Positions 33,479 through 46,500 of a stretch of 64,000 nt of DNA are shown in pieces (within the stretch, counting starts at the first letter, position 1; each line of letters opens with the position of its first letter). Both the position numbers and the translations under genes were made by a program. The DNA lies in NCBI GenBank assembly GCA_008508345.1, contig QNGE01000406.1, forward strand, positions 229,985 through 293,984. Direction: 5' to 3'. The stretch comes from Paragonimus westermani (taxonomy: Eukaryota > Platyhelminthes > Trematoda > Plagiorchiida > Troglotrematidae). The notes beneath the pieces were generated by a model. The model made no database searches and was not told where the DNA came from. It saw only the letters and a program-made list of their open reading frames with translations.

Positions 33479-35430
33479 TGTGCAACATCAGTTCTCCTTT
33501 TCTCGGGGAATATTGGCCCGTAATGTTCCCCTTTGAAGTGACGTCTCGTCACCAAACACTTTTGTGGACTTAAAATTTGGGCCAGGCTTGAGTTGCTACT
33601 GTCTTCTGACGAATAAGTTCGTTACAAGTTCACTTGTGAACTGTAGTAACGATGGACAGTGTTTCTGCTTTATTTTCTCGCGAAGTCTCAGACAGTGACA
33701 CTCTTGTTCTTCCATCTTACTGGCTTTAAGTAAGACTCTTCACGGACCACAGAGGTAGTCTTTCGGGTACGCTGAACACCGCCACTTCGCTCGCACAGCT
33801 TAACGGGTTGTGCAGTTCCATAACTACAGTATCGCTAAGCGTTCCAGCGGCTACGAGGTCTTTGTGACTAGGGGTAGTCTGATGGTGGATGTTACTTGAA
33901 GCATTTAAGATGCTCAGTATTGGATCTAATTTTTGCAAAATTTCGGCGAGCTATCCCAGCCTCTAATTCCCTCATTTTTCTAGCGTGATCTACGAATACA
34001 TTGGTGATGAAAACTCAACATGGTTCGGTGTTTTTTCTTTCGTGCGATATGCTAAGATTTGTTATTGAGACTGCTGTTTTAGCAGCGGCCTTGCTCCCGC
34101 CTGCGATAGCAGAAGTAAAGCAGGTGTTGACCAAACAGTCTGAAGGTTTTACACTTTTCTTCACCAGCATCATGGCTTTTTCGCAGGGATGATCGCTTGA
34201 TGACAGGCAATTTCTGAAGATTGACTGACTTAGCAGGTAGTACTGTACGACATTCCACTCCTGTCAATAGGTTGTGTTCAAAAGTTATCTGAGCAACTGT
34301 ACATGATAAAATACAACAAGCAGTAGGTCAATTTGAATGAGTAAATGGCAAATACGGCACATACACTAACACGCAATATCAACCGGCCTTTTTCGAACCA
34401 TGCGCCAACGGTTTATTCAATAAAAAGATAACTCAGGATTGGGGGCCTACAACGTTAACCGCGCAACAGGGAAGCATGGACAGTTCCCACAAAGACGGAC
34501 AGAGGACACGCGACTTCAACAAAAGAGCCTGTGATTAACTCCCGGTTTTCATTATCCCATCTTCACTCGAAAAAATGCGGTAAAATATAAAGGTTTGTCC
34601 GTACGATACTTATACGCATTATGACATTAATAGTCTACTTATGCGAAGGCACGCGAGCCTTGTGCGCAATGTGCGCCAATGCATATAACTACCATAGGCT
34701 TGTATAAGTGCCTACTCGTGGGTCTTGCTGCGAAGGGGTTGTGTGTGTCTAACACCTGTGACAAGCATGGTTGTCAAGCTATGCCTAAAATGAATCCCTT
34801 GCGCACACATCAAACAATAAATTCAATGAGAACACAGAGGAACTGTGTATATGGTACAAGGAAAAAGGTCAGTTTGGTTCTCGGTGTGGACCCTGAAACA
34901 CTGGGAATATAATGATTGATCGGCCATACAATGCTTATGCTGGTAAACTTCGCCCAAGCATCGTGTCGTTTCGAGACAACTGGTGCAATAACGTGGGCAC
35001 TTCAAGGCGGTGCGATGTTTGTATTTTGATCTTGGACAGGTCCTTCGGAGTGCTTGGCGGATTTGTACCACTGAACATTCTGGGTTAGGTCCATTTCGTG
35101 TCGGAGCAAAGGGTTGAAGAGAAGTGACTGGCGATCACAGGTGTCTTTTTTGCATCCACGGCATCAACAACTTAATGGTTCTGCCTCCAGCCTAAATTAC
35201 ATGATCGAACTTTTCCTAAGAATGGCTTTTGTAGTGATCTCCGATCTTGTGGTGTTTTCGAGGATCCAGGCTGAGAACACGATATGTCTTGAGTGCACTT
35301 TCCTACGTGTGGTTGCTCTAGGTGGTCTGATGAAAACGAAGTTCCATTTTCCTGGATCAACTCACCAGTTTTTGGGAGCAGATCTTTGCTCTGCTTTGGC
35401 TGCACACTTGTAACAACCGGTAACAAAGTT
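33479..35430. other. Spacer, no recognised content
   Basis: The 5' end of CR1-like copy A may extend here. No domain or RNA gene was recognised on either strand. Confidence 0.4.
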
Positions 35431-35434
35431 TACC

Positions 35435-35800
35435 TCACCGAGTTGATATTACTTGTTTCACATACCATAGACTTTGCGCACTTGTACCACACGCCAATCG
35501 GAGAGCAGCAGCGTCAACATCTACAGTTGCGCAAGCGTTCCTGTTACACACGAAGATCCTGACAACACCTAAGGCACGGGAATGCAGGTTCACGAGTAGT
35601 GTAGACCATGTAGCAGCTGGCCACAAAAAGTGAGGTAGAATCACAGAACCCTGTGGGGGTGCAGATAAGGGAATCACATGCCCACCACCACCTTCCACAA
35701 GCGAGTAGGATAGCTCTGCATAGTCCATGCGGTGTGATTTCAAAGGGTTAAAGTCCGGTGGAAAGGCTGATACGACATCCATCAGGGCTGCTATAATCAA
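35435..35800 (-). mobile_element. Possible old reverse-transcriptase scrap
   Basis: The 121-codon frame has ALMDVVSAFPPDF (compare LD.SSAFD) and, 30 residues later, SAPPQGSVILPHFL (compare GVPQGSVLGPLLF). Both motifs and their order are right for a non-LTR RT palm, but the spacing is too short and nothing flanking supports it. Confidence 0.3.
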
Positions 35801-37079
35801 CGTTTGACGAGCCGAGACCTGGCCCTATTACTTAATTAATTAAATGAGAGCGGTCACGATTACGGTAGCGATTGTAGCAGCGCCTCCCACGGCATTTCTC
35901 AGCAACACGAACGGGACAATCCAGATACGTCCTGACGCAATATAAGCCAATATGGCATGGTACCCAAGAATTTCAGTTTATCAGAGCTACAAGCTGTGGT
36001 TCACCAGTTTATCGATTTCTTTGTCCCTCTCACCGCTGAGGAATTTAGTAATCCAGGATATTCCGGGCCATTTTCACAGAAAAAGCATGAAGAATGGTTC
36101 CCCAAGCTTACGACGGTTCAAAACTCCGTTCTCTTTCATATACAGAGCGCCGGAGGTACTGGCTGCGATGCAACCGCAAAGTGGTTGGAAGGCAAACAAC
36201 CCTGTCCTCCAGCCTAACCATACCACCAATCTCTTCCAAGTTTCAGATGCAGGACTGGGCAGATATGGGTCACTCCGCACTAGTGCCTTGCGGTCGCTGA
36301 CTCCGAAGTAGACGGTCTATTTCCATGAACCTCACTGTCCACTACGAACACCCAACTTGCCCTCAAGTAACGCAGCAATTCTTGCCATGTTCAGGTTGGG
36401 ATTTCCCCTACGCCAAAGTGGAACATTTGGCGAATAAATTGAGGACCTCAGTATCGGGTTAATCTTTATTGAGCTTCCACAATTGGGAGTGACAGCGATC
36501 TGACTGATTCAACAAAACCCTCAGTGGAGTTCAATTCAATTTCCAGGGCAGAGAAGCACCAGCCAGAAATTGTCCAGTTTCTTGCTCCATTGAGCTTTCG
36601 AGGGCACCCAGCGCTGCGACTGTAAGACAATAAATTCCTCACTTCCAAGAGTAAGCATGAGGGCAACTAGATGAACGGCTGAGTGGTTGAAGTTATCAGT
36701 GCTATCAGAATACAAGTTCACAACCTCTACCGATACACAACCTTATTATCTTATTAAAAGACGTGGGACAAGAGACAAGTGCATCGTCAATATTGATTCG
36801 TTGCTTAGGGCTTAACTTCAGATGTATATGTGAGACGGAATAAAGTAGAAAAGGAGAACGCTAACAGCAAATAAAGATTATGGGTTGGCTAACAATAAGA
36901 TGTGAGGAGGATGGTACCGGTCACGATAAGTCACAGAAGATAAGTGACCAACCCTCATCAGGCTTTCTCCCCAATTCCCACATCATTACTACACACTTTG
37001 GAAGCATATTCCAACGGATGGTGACCAGATATATCAAGGAGTTAGCAACTCTTCTCTTCTGTGTTTTAAGACATTAACC
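35801..37079. other. Spacer; one open frame of unknown kind
   Basis: A plus-strand frame at 35957-36217 (MVPKNFSLSELQAVV...) has protein-like composition but no recognised family. Nothing else was found. Confidence 0.3.
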
Positions 37080-37654
37080 TCACGGGCAGGAATCTGTGTG
37101 CAGTTTGAACAGTGGTTACACTTAGATCCCGAGTAGTCGCCTGAGAATCTCGAACGTTTCTATCAGGTCCCCGCTACCTCTCCTTCGCGCAAGAGAAGAT
37201 AGATCACTTTTCAGTCTGCCTCCGTATGAGTTACCCTAAATTTCATCCGACAGCCTTTTGACATATCTCCGAATCTTTTATCACACGCGGGCTGCAAGCT
37301 TAACTCCAATACTCTAGATATGACTTCACACAGGTTTTACAAGGCAGCAACAACACCTTCTTTCTTAAAGCAAAATGTTTCTTCAACATATACGGCGCTC
37401 TAGTTTCTTTCCAGGCCGCTTCTAGACACTGTTTGCAGAGATTAAGGCTCTCACTGTGAACACTCCCAACCTTTTAACTAGCCATACTTTCCCCATGCTT
37501 CCTAACAAAAAAACCTGGTATGCCCTGGCTGCTGTCTAGCAAGCAGCTGGCTACACCTGTTTACATTCAAGGGTAGCTGCCATTCACCTGACCACCTCTG
37601 AACAGTATACAGGTCTCCCTGCATGCACGTGTATTCAGGATTTCATACAGTGTT

Positions 37655-38400
37655 CACATCATCAATAAAGATGTAACAGAGACACTCCAGATTATGGTGA
37701 GGTTATTGACAGAACATGAAACTAGTAGTGGTACAACCACTAATCCTTGAGGTACCCCACTGGACACCGCAAATTTCGTGAATCTTTCCTCTTCCATATC
37801 TACAAGGAAAGTGTGGTTCCTCAGGAATTCCCGTATTTATCCCGGAAGCCTTAAAGGAGGACCGAAGGCTTCTAGTTTCGAGACTAGCAGTCATTGGTTC
37901 GCGGACTCAGATACCTTCACATAGTCAAGATAGCGAACCCTGAATTCCCCCCTTATCCAACCCGTCTGTGATCTCATTGAGGAAGCAAAACAGGTTAGTG
38001 AGATGGAAGCAATGCCGCATGATCCTATGTTACTCCGCAGAGAAAAGTCCATTCCCAGTAAGGTGCCTCAATTTTTTTCTCACTAATTGTTTGCGGCAGT
38101 TTCAAGATACGTGACTTCAGACGCACTAGCAGGTAGCTTCCATTTTCGTGTTTATCCTTTTCATGGATGGATGCAACCTCTGCCTTCCTCTTTCCATCTG
38201 GGACGGTGGCATTCTATAGGATGGCACCAAATAGACCAGTAACAGGCTAATGGAAAACATCAATGAGGGGTCTTAGCACCTCTAAATGGATGCAGTCAGA
38301 ACCCAGCATCTTATTCAGGTCTAGTCCATCCAATATATCTTTTGCAGCATCCCGTCCTATTTCAGACTTCTTCCCCATGAGTTCTCTTGCAATCCCTGTG
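37655..38400 (-). pseudogene. Reverse-transcriptase palm of the 37-41 kb element
   Basis: Ordered motifs from fingers to the catalytic box: VLRPLIDVF, ATVPDGKRKAEVASIHEK, LVRLKSRILKLPQTI, LTNLFCFLNEITDGLDKG, GVPQGLVVVPLL and FIDDV. It is spread over three frames, so there are several frameshifts. The order and spacing fit CR1/L2-type RTs well. Confidence 0.75.
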
Positions 38401-38934
38401 TTGAGTCCACCTATGGTAGATACATAGCCGGGAATATGTACCGCTTTGAAAATCGACGGAAAACCTCCGCTAGCTTAGCGGTGCTTCTGCCACATGGCCC
38501 CCAATAGCAACAATGCTACTGAGTCCATTTGGCCTGGATACAGCCAAGAAGGGCTTTGAAGTACTTATGACGGTCTTCTGCTGGATTCATCGAGAGCTTT
38601 TGTCGTACATTGGTTCAGCACGACAGAATATCTCATTCCAGCCGCATTTTACTCATAAAACCTTATATGACTCCAGACTGTCTGTATATAGTCCAGACCT
38701 GCCTTTTGCATATCCGTGACATCTTTGCCTTACTGTTCCACTGCAAAGGCTCACCTTTGCGCCAAAAACGTCTTAGTGGTGCAGCTGTGAGATTGACTTT
38801 AATTATGGCTCAGGCTTTGCTGGCTGACTAACGCCAAGAGAATCTACCCAACTCGGCTGCCTTGCACCCGACCTTAATCGGTTCACATTCCAAATTGAAC
38901 ATAATTCATATTTCACCACAGCTTTCGCATTTCG

Positions 38935-39065
38935 ATAGGGTTTCTGGCCAGCGTCCCTCGAAAATAAACCCTAGACGCGAGTTGCGCTACCATTAGAGCA
39001 TGCCAATTGTGCATATACTTGTCACGGCAGGGACCTGTAATCCGGCCACGCATTTTTTGGATATT
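38935..39065 (-). repeat. tRNA-derived SINE, 3' part with degenerate hammerhead
   Basis: The minus strand reads GTGGCCGGATTACAGGTCCC (B box decayed), TATATGCACAATTGG..., CAACTCGCGTCTAGG, then GGACGCTGGCCAGAAA (tail). It keeps the GTC cleavage triplet and a C-G pair in stem III (CTCGCG). The A-box head is missing. It is inserted in the CR1/L2-like element. Confidence 0.65.
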
Positions 39066-41289
39066 TGTGTCCCTAAAAGACCTACGACATTCGGTAGTAT
39101 GGTTGGCGGAGACAACTGAACTGCAGACGTATGGCCACTTCTATTCAAGGGTGGTTTGATCTTCAACTCTAAAACGTCATTGCGGTTTGTCACTGTTACA
39201 AGATCTGAGATCGTGTCAGTTCCAGCATCCATCCGCCTGGTAACCCAGCTGACGTATTGGAGCAGTGTTTTTCAATTTAGGAGTTCGAAAAACGCCTCAC
39301 TAAGCGCTTCACTGGCAGTACGCATCACTTTTCAACCTATCTCGACAGCGTTGGAATTTCCACTGTATGGAGTCGCTGTGAGACGCCTACTCGCCTTCCA
39401 GTAACACTGAGTTATCCATCCTTCCGTCGAGTAGAACAGGGTCTTCTGCATAAGCACAGTAGCAGTAACTCTGTTCTTCCGTCCTTTAGTTAGCAGAAAA
39501 TAGCTCAACTCCCTTTCTTGGCGGTGGCCACAGTACTCCATTATTAACAAGGAAACATCCCCACCCACTCTACCATTCCGCCCCTCTGCCCTATAAACCA
39601 AATGTCTCTGAAAGCAAATATTATTGACAGATATATCTCTTTGCAATGAAACCCCAGTGACCGTATTGACCTCCTTCCCCGCTAGTCGCCCTCAGAGTTC
39701 AATCTCTTTGTTTCTCAGACTACCAGCATTAGACACGAGACCCAAAGGAACTCGTCACAACTACCTCTTGTTTCGTATTCTTCAAACTGGGGAACAGTCC
39801 ATGGTTTAGGCGTCATGCCAAGACACCCCCTTCGCTTTTACAAGAACTCATTCAACTTCAAGCTTAAGGACTTATACTCCTGTTTTTGAGAGGCACTTGA
39901 AATAGGAATAAACTCTCCACCTGTCTCTCCATTCTCTTGCTCCACAACTGGTCGTGCTAGATATATCCGTGGTTGCAAATATTGAGCGCTTCCCTTTGTC
40001 TCAACTGATAACCCAGTATCGCCGGGACGGTTGGTGAACTTTCATTCCGTGAATCAACTGGAACCACCATAACTCAACCTCAAGTAGCCATGCACATATG
40101 TCCTGCAGCCACTAGGAACCTGTCTCGGTGCCCAAGGTTGGAGACTCCAGCAGACATGGAAATAAGATTGTACGCATTTGCCTGCTGATTGCCCAACTTA
40201 GTTACTCAGTTAGCGGCCATATTTCCCGGAGTATTTGCTCGCCCTGGAAGATCCATCGAATGAAATTGCGTCGCCCTTTCCAAAGCTTACCCCCCAAGAA
40301 GTGATCACGAATACTCCTGATAACGATATTTCCTGCTTCTACCACACGCCGAACCAACTTTACCTTCACTATCTAACACGACCTTGACCGGAAGATTCCC
40401 TTGGTTACAGACCTCTGTTGATCTCTCCACTTGGGCCTCCAATCTTGGAAAACCATCCCTAGCAAGATCCTCTAGTCCGCCAAACTCTTTATATCCTCCT
40501 TCTAGATTCTCTTTACTGGACCCCCGGTTATTCACTGTATTTTGTCCAATCTCCTCCATCCTTTTACTGTCCTTGTCCTCTTTTAAAGCCGTCACTACTT
40601 TACAACTCACCCTGCTGGTTGCGGAAACTAGTTCAGCTTGAACCCTGGGAACAGTTCCATCCTTTGACTCAGCGACGGAAACTGGGGTATAGTTGTGCTT
40701 TATAGCCTCCTTTTCTTTTCACTGAAACTCCATCCGAGCTTCTCGTCTTGTGGAGAAGTCTCCCACTGGTAAATGGGTAGATGGGTTTATTACCCTCACC
40801 CCCTATGCTGCCTTTTATCTCGCTTAGTCCAACGGGCAACGAGTTACTGTCAGAGACTTCATGGTGGTTCACTTCAATGTCCGAAACGGTGGCATAATCA
40901 CAGAGTTTTCCTGTGTATGGCCTGCGAACCCGTGGTAGCTTCCTATGAGCCAAATAAAATTTTTATGCCGACTTTGAAAGCTTGCTTCAACGACGGTGGA
41001 ACCACTTCACACACCCATCCCACTGAACATTCTCGGCACTTATCTCCGAATAACAATCGTTATCGCCGGAAACACTACCATTCAATGTGGTCCCCTGGAT
41101 ACCTTCTCCTAGACCCATGGAATGAATTTCCATCACGTTTCACTATTCCTAATAGTCGTTAGAGGTGTGTGACAAAAAATGATTGGCTCATTTGGAAAGG
41201 GGGGAAATTAACTAAACTGACCTATGAATGACTCACCTGAACAGTATATCGCTTTGGGTTTTCTAAATACGCCGAACAAATAATTACTT

Positions 41290-43560
41290 TCAGCATGAGG
41301 TCCCATCAAAATACTGATAGTAATCCTCCGGATTCCGTTCTTTTCCAACCAGGTCTCTCTCTCAAGCAGCGACCGCAAGCCGTATTCAAACATCTACGAT
41401 CCAAAAACATTCACGCCGAACTGCACCGTACCACACATGGAGAGAAAGACTGGCCTTGTTGGGAGATCTGTTGTTTACGTTGACAAATCATGCATTCTAG
41501 GCGGCCGCTGAAGACCTGGCGCTCACAAAAAGTGTTCGAAAACCACAAGAAAACAAAACCAAAATCATCTGCCACTTCTTGACTTAGTGATTACAGACGA
41601 GACGTCGGCGGCTCATGCATTGAAGATACTGGATCTACCGGTGCATAAGGATCACGCAAAGATCAGATCCACGTTCTTATACAGGTATGGCTCGATTCCA
41701 TCACTGGCATTTAACATCATTCCACATGTATTGTACAGCTTCCGTGAAAGTTAAGCTGTTCACAGGCTATGGACTGACACAAGTTGATAGAAAACCACTT
41801 GTGCTCTCTCAGATCTAAATCAGATCGCTAACACTTAGAATAATTCAACTTGAACGCACCCTCTGGGATCTATCTAGCCTTAAAGGTAGGATGGAAACCT
41901 TTGAAGATTACGTATTTAGTAGTGACAAGCGCATACAGTTATTTTTGATGGGTAATGGTTCCCTTTACCTTCAACCGTCCGTCGAACACAAGAGTAATTT
42001 TAACCACATCTGCATTTTTATTTCGTCTGATCAGCGTGCCAAAGTACGCGTCCCCCACCTGGTGCAAGAGAGCCACGTTATTTACTGAACGGATGCAGCG
42101 GTACTTCTGGTTAGGTATTATGCACTAGCCCACGTGGATGATTCGACCAAAAGTGGTGACACTATAAATCGCGACCATGTCGAGTCACATGAAGCCGCAA
42201 AATCTCCAAGGCTGGAGGTTTTGGTTGGAGGTTACATCAGCTTGCTTTAGACAAATCCCCCGGTATCAACAAAATACCTAGCTCTATTCACTGGAGCTGC
42301 GCTGCACTGTCTGCCGAAACCCCAGTGAACTTTTTCGAAAGCTTTTTCATAATGCCACTCCCCGGTTGCTGTTCAAGTCAATGTAATCTACTGGGGAGGA
42401 TCATGTACTAAACGCTCAACTGCTGTCTAGCATGGCTGCCGTTTATGTTTAAAGTGCTGAATGACACCCTCGATGACAGCGGCAGATATCATCCTGATTA
42501 CACTGGACCCATGGCTTACTCCCAACATGAGTTTCTCCGGTGTTGTTCGTCCCAACAGACCAGTAACCTAAGGCAAATGACGGCTGTCTTGCTGTCGAAG
42601 GACTACTGTAACATGCAGGCCAGCCGACTCTACTCTGGATGCACGTGACTACGCGGACCAAACTTCAGGTAACGTAGACGCACCAGGTGATAGCGCTCTT
42701 CCGAAGCAGGGGTTCGAACGACAGTTCTGAAAAGAGAAACGATACGAACAAACATGAGCCGAAGGCCCAGTAAGCCATGCACACGACTTACACAAACGTA
42801 AGCCAAAACGGCACCGACAACACAGCAGCACGCCCCGTCACACAACTCAAATTCAATTCGTGCGCGCTCGCTGGTTTCGGTTGCGCGTTACAACTACCTA
42901 TGGAACCGTCAAGGCCTTTGATGGAGTAGACCGTGCAAACTTTCAAGCCCGCTCGTCAGCACTCAATATTCCAGCTGAAGCTCTAGGTCGACGGACCAAC
43001 TAACTCATAGGCAGACATTACCATGAGGTATCCACAGAGAAAAGATGCTCTAGCAGGATTACTCCAGGGGCCATGCTTCATCGATTGCCATTTACCCTCA
43101 TCTCTCGACAAGCTTTTTAAAAACAAAGGTCACTGCATGCAAACAGGTTTTCTGTACATCACCCTGCTCACGTGAACAAGTATATAATCTAGCTTCGACT
43201 ACTTCGCAGACTCTGGAACAGGATCTGTGGAAAAATCGCGAATCAACACTATATTGATTGCGCAGTCCAGTGGTCTTTCAATGGTGCCCATTGCCAAGTT
43301 CTCATATTCATGCGTTAAACACCTAGCCAACATCAGTAGTAATGCCGCCATTGCGACCGAGCCTTAGTCAGCCGTTGGGACAGTGCTGTCGTAACGAAGA
43401 AGTTCACAGTCAAAGCTGAAATAATAAGAGTTCAAAGTTGTTCATGGTATCCTAAGTGGAATTTGGTCATAGGCCATCCATAGGGACGTTGTAAGATAAG
43501 AATTTGAATATTTTGACTTTACTCTGCTGTACCTAGCTTCCCACAAGCATTCTGAAGTGT
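41290..43560 (+). mobile_element. CR1-like non-LTR retrotransposon, decayed, plus strand
   Basis: The endonuclease end is LLDLVITDETSAAH, then VHKDHAKI (41,577-41,670; the family's LDLV.T....V......SDH). The linker follows, then RT start LALDKSPGINKIPSSIHW (42,240-42,290; compare SPGPDGIP) and, after an inserted solo LTR, VKAFDGVDRANF-like sequence (42,908-42,945; compare KAFD.V). Frames are broken throughout. The C-terminal RT part beyond 43.0 kb is not clear. Confidence 0.65.
42607..42892 (-). mobile_element. Solo LTR of the Ty3/gypsy family, with target duplication
   Basis: It is 286 bases, with inverted ends TGTAAC/GTTACA. It is flanked on both sides by ACTAC (42602-42606 and 42893-42897), a 5-base target-site duplication as made by gypsy integrases. 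On minus it starts TGTAACGCGCAACCGAAACC, close to the LTR at 60350-60071 (TGTATAACACGCGACTGAAA), and it ends CATGTTACA as that one does. It interrupts the RT of the 41-43.5 kb element. LTR-LTR recombination removed the internal part. Confidence 0.88.
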
Positions 43561-46500
43561 TGATCAACCGTTGTTAACCCTTGGGTTGTTGGCCGAGCTT
43601 GATGACTGTCCGAGCAACGGACTATGGCAGGCAGTGCTTCGCTCGGGCTGCGCGATATCACATCTTGAATGCGTCTATCACGGATGGATATCGAAAGTCA
43701 TTAGTGTTAGTCCAGGAAGTTCAGCGGTTCTTCGAGTTGCGCTTTGTTTAGTCGCAATATCTGCCGATGAGCTGGATTTTGAATATTCACACCTGTGTGA
43801 AGAGGGCGTCTATAAAGTTCGAACACTCCAAGCAACCGCTTCCGATTCAAAATGGAAGACTGGCATTAACAAGCTTCTTGTTAATAAGAGACAAAGGCAC
43901 AGGAAACGACAAAAAACTACATGGAAGAGACTGACAACAAACCTTGATACTGAATCCACCAAATTCACAAGTTCCGAGGCCAATGAATCACCCGAACACT
44001 AACAAATACTACAGTGGTTTAATGGTGGAATGAAAAAGCGTAAATAAAACCACCATACGCATAAACAACGGTCTCGGAGTAGGAGTAAAGGATAGATGAA
44101 CTGCTCAACATCAGGCTTTGGAAGGCAGACTTCATCACCCGTCTGTAATGTATGGAAATTAGCGTTCATCGGAAAGACTGTTTGTCGCCAGCGTGATTAT
44201 AATGCCTGTTCCAATTTTTGTAAGAAAGGTTCATCATCACTACTAAAACGACTCGGTGTGCAGATGAAGACAAAGAACTTGGTAAGCGACGTTCTACCAG
44301 GCACACGGCAGTCTTTTGACACTCGCTGAAAACATTGTTTGGCTCATCTTTAAACATAATATGCAGGAGGTTGGAAATGGTATAACTATTCCTGTTGCCG
44401 TGACAGTGGTAGTCATCCAGTTTTCTGTTCTGGCAGTGGTCAGTGATTCACTTAAGCTGAAAAGACTGCCGAGAAGACCTGTACTATTTAACAGCCTGCA
44501 TGAGCTACGACGCAGCAACCCAACGACATTTGTACTGCTGCTACTCAGGAGATGAGCCGTGCTGTGGTGCGAGACGACGCGGCCGACGAACCTCTTGCGT
44601 CTGTGGTGGTCAGGGAGCACCGTAAGCCAAAATGTACTACAGCGAGATTGTCGGTTCCTATGACAGTGGTTAGAATTCCGCATGAAACGCATTAAATTCA
44701 AGTCTACGTTTGGCCTTAAAAGAGTGGAGTATACTGCCATGAGAACTTATTCATAAAAATGGCTTTACTTGGAATGTGTTAGAAGCTGCTTGAAGCGCGA
44801 TCAAGAAGTGTGCTGTGACCTCAGATATTCAATGATTGTGCCTGACAATCTGGTCTCCAAAATGCGTCTGGATTAGAAGTCAAGCACCTTGCTTTTATAC
44901 AGGCAACTTTTGGAAATCTTGGTGCCTGTGTGGACTTCTGATCCTGTGAACATACCTTTGCCTTCCCAAAAGCTGCGTAACAAAACTGTTTGTCGGATTT
45001 GTCGGGATATATCGTGGAAGAGATGTAAGAGGCTCAAACTAGTGGGGGACAGACCCACCGCCGCCGGTAGAATTCATAACATTATCATTTCATGCATCCC
45101 GGCTTAGAACATAAGCCACCTTGAGCACATCAATGATCGATGAGGATGTTTTACCGATGCAGTAGCCCAATGTATCCATTACATTCAGCGCCCCGACGCA
45201 TTACCTGACGTCGTTTTGTTCAGGACTGCACACCGTTCTGAAGATCAGCAAGTGCGAGGGAATTTTGCCCATCATTTTTGTTTCATTCCCTGTATGTTAA
45301 CCTTGATGGGTGCAACGGTCCAAGAAATTTGTCGCGAGTAGCTACAACGGACTTGGCTTAAGTTATCTTCTTAACTTCTTCCAAACAAGCGATTTTCTTC
45401 GTGGTGAAAAACCGACACATGTTTGGGTGTACACAACAAACCGGTTTGGATTTGTGAAATTGGCTTTTGTGCAGGGCCCCGTATAATCGAAGCCATTGAA
45501 CAGTGAATTGTTGACTCCTCAGTTAAACATTGTCAATACATTCTAAACTCTCAAGGCATTTTTCATACAGACGAAATTTTGGGGGGAAATGGATGGATGG
45601 ATGCCCACGTCCACGCTACTTTGCGAACTTCTCGGCAAGGTAATCCATTATTCACTGCTCGCCATGAAGCAACCCGTTAACCACTTTGCTCCACTAATCC
45701 GGGAAGTTGGTGTCTTCTGCCGTCTTGCCTTCTCAATCCACTTTGGAGGTGACTTACTTTCAACCAATATTTAGATTTTATCCTTCTAAAGTCTTTCTTT
45801 CTCCTTCCAGCAGACAACTTTAGCCCCGAGAAGGTAAATTTTAAATCTTCGATGTATGAGGTTTGTGCAGTTCATGTCGGCGCACTTTTTCTATGCTGCA
45901 AAGGCGCCGGGCTTCACTGAACATATACCCAGATTCATAGTTTTGCGTCACAGTCAGAAGCCTCTGTATCCAGACTATCCTCTTACTAACGGAAAATTAA
46001 CGATCCATACTTTTAAGTTGCCAACGCCACTAGGTCTAAGTTGTCATACGAAGCTTCAGATTGGTTTCACCTGTATCGTCGATCTCATTTGCGTAGTCAC
46101 CGAGATCCACAGACTCACAAAATTTACGACAGTATACTGTGTTCCACTTATCTACACAAAATTGAGTCGGCTTCACTCTTCTTCATCCAGTCACTTCTGC
46201 CCAGTCCATAGTCAGGAATGAGCTCTTAACAATTAAGATTCGAAGTACTTTGAGTTTTCATGTCATGAACATTATCAACAACGCGAAATACCCCTGAAGA
46301 AATGTTTCACGCGGAAAAGATATAAGTTCTGCGGGCTGTAGGAAAGCCTGAGGAGGTAATTAACCGGTCTAACTCGTTACACTGGGTTTATGTTCGGACG
46401 ACAACTTCATTATCAACAGCGACTCCAAATGCTTCCTCGCCGACGCCCAAAATTCATGTTGGCTTGTACCAACAGCAAATAAAGCTAGGGTAGCAATGCT

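Larger units (their letters stand above)
37080..40950 (-). mobile_element. CR1/L2-like non-LTR retrotransposon, decayed
   Basis: High to low: basic/acidic frames of unknown role (40,950-40,305, possible ORF1), endonuclease start VSNAGSLRNKEIEL (about 39,745), RAEGRNGRVGGDVS (about 39,580), RT fingers PLIDVF and VASIHEKDKHENGSYL (38,350-38,120), LTNLFCFLNEITDGLDKG (about 38,000), GVPQGLVVVPLL (about 37,760), FIDDV (about 37,670; the F.DDD catalytic box), LEYWS.ACSPRVIKD (about 37,310) and SLARRRGSGDLIETFEILR (about 37,180). It has many stops and shifts and is inactive. A SINE is inserted at 38.93-39.07 kb. Confidence 0.82.

Noticed and set aside
43571..44002. 143-codon plus-strand frame as the end of the CR1-like RT
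   Set aside because: No RT C-terminal motif is present, and part of it belongs to a dispersed repeat also seen at 58.85 kb.
45119..45330. Gypsy RT fragment on plus
   Set aside because: Only a faint KCE-type motif in one frame, with no YLDD box or flanking domains.
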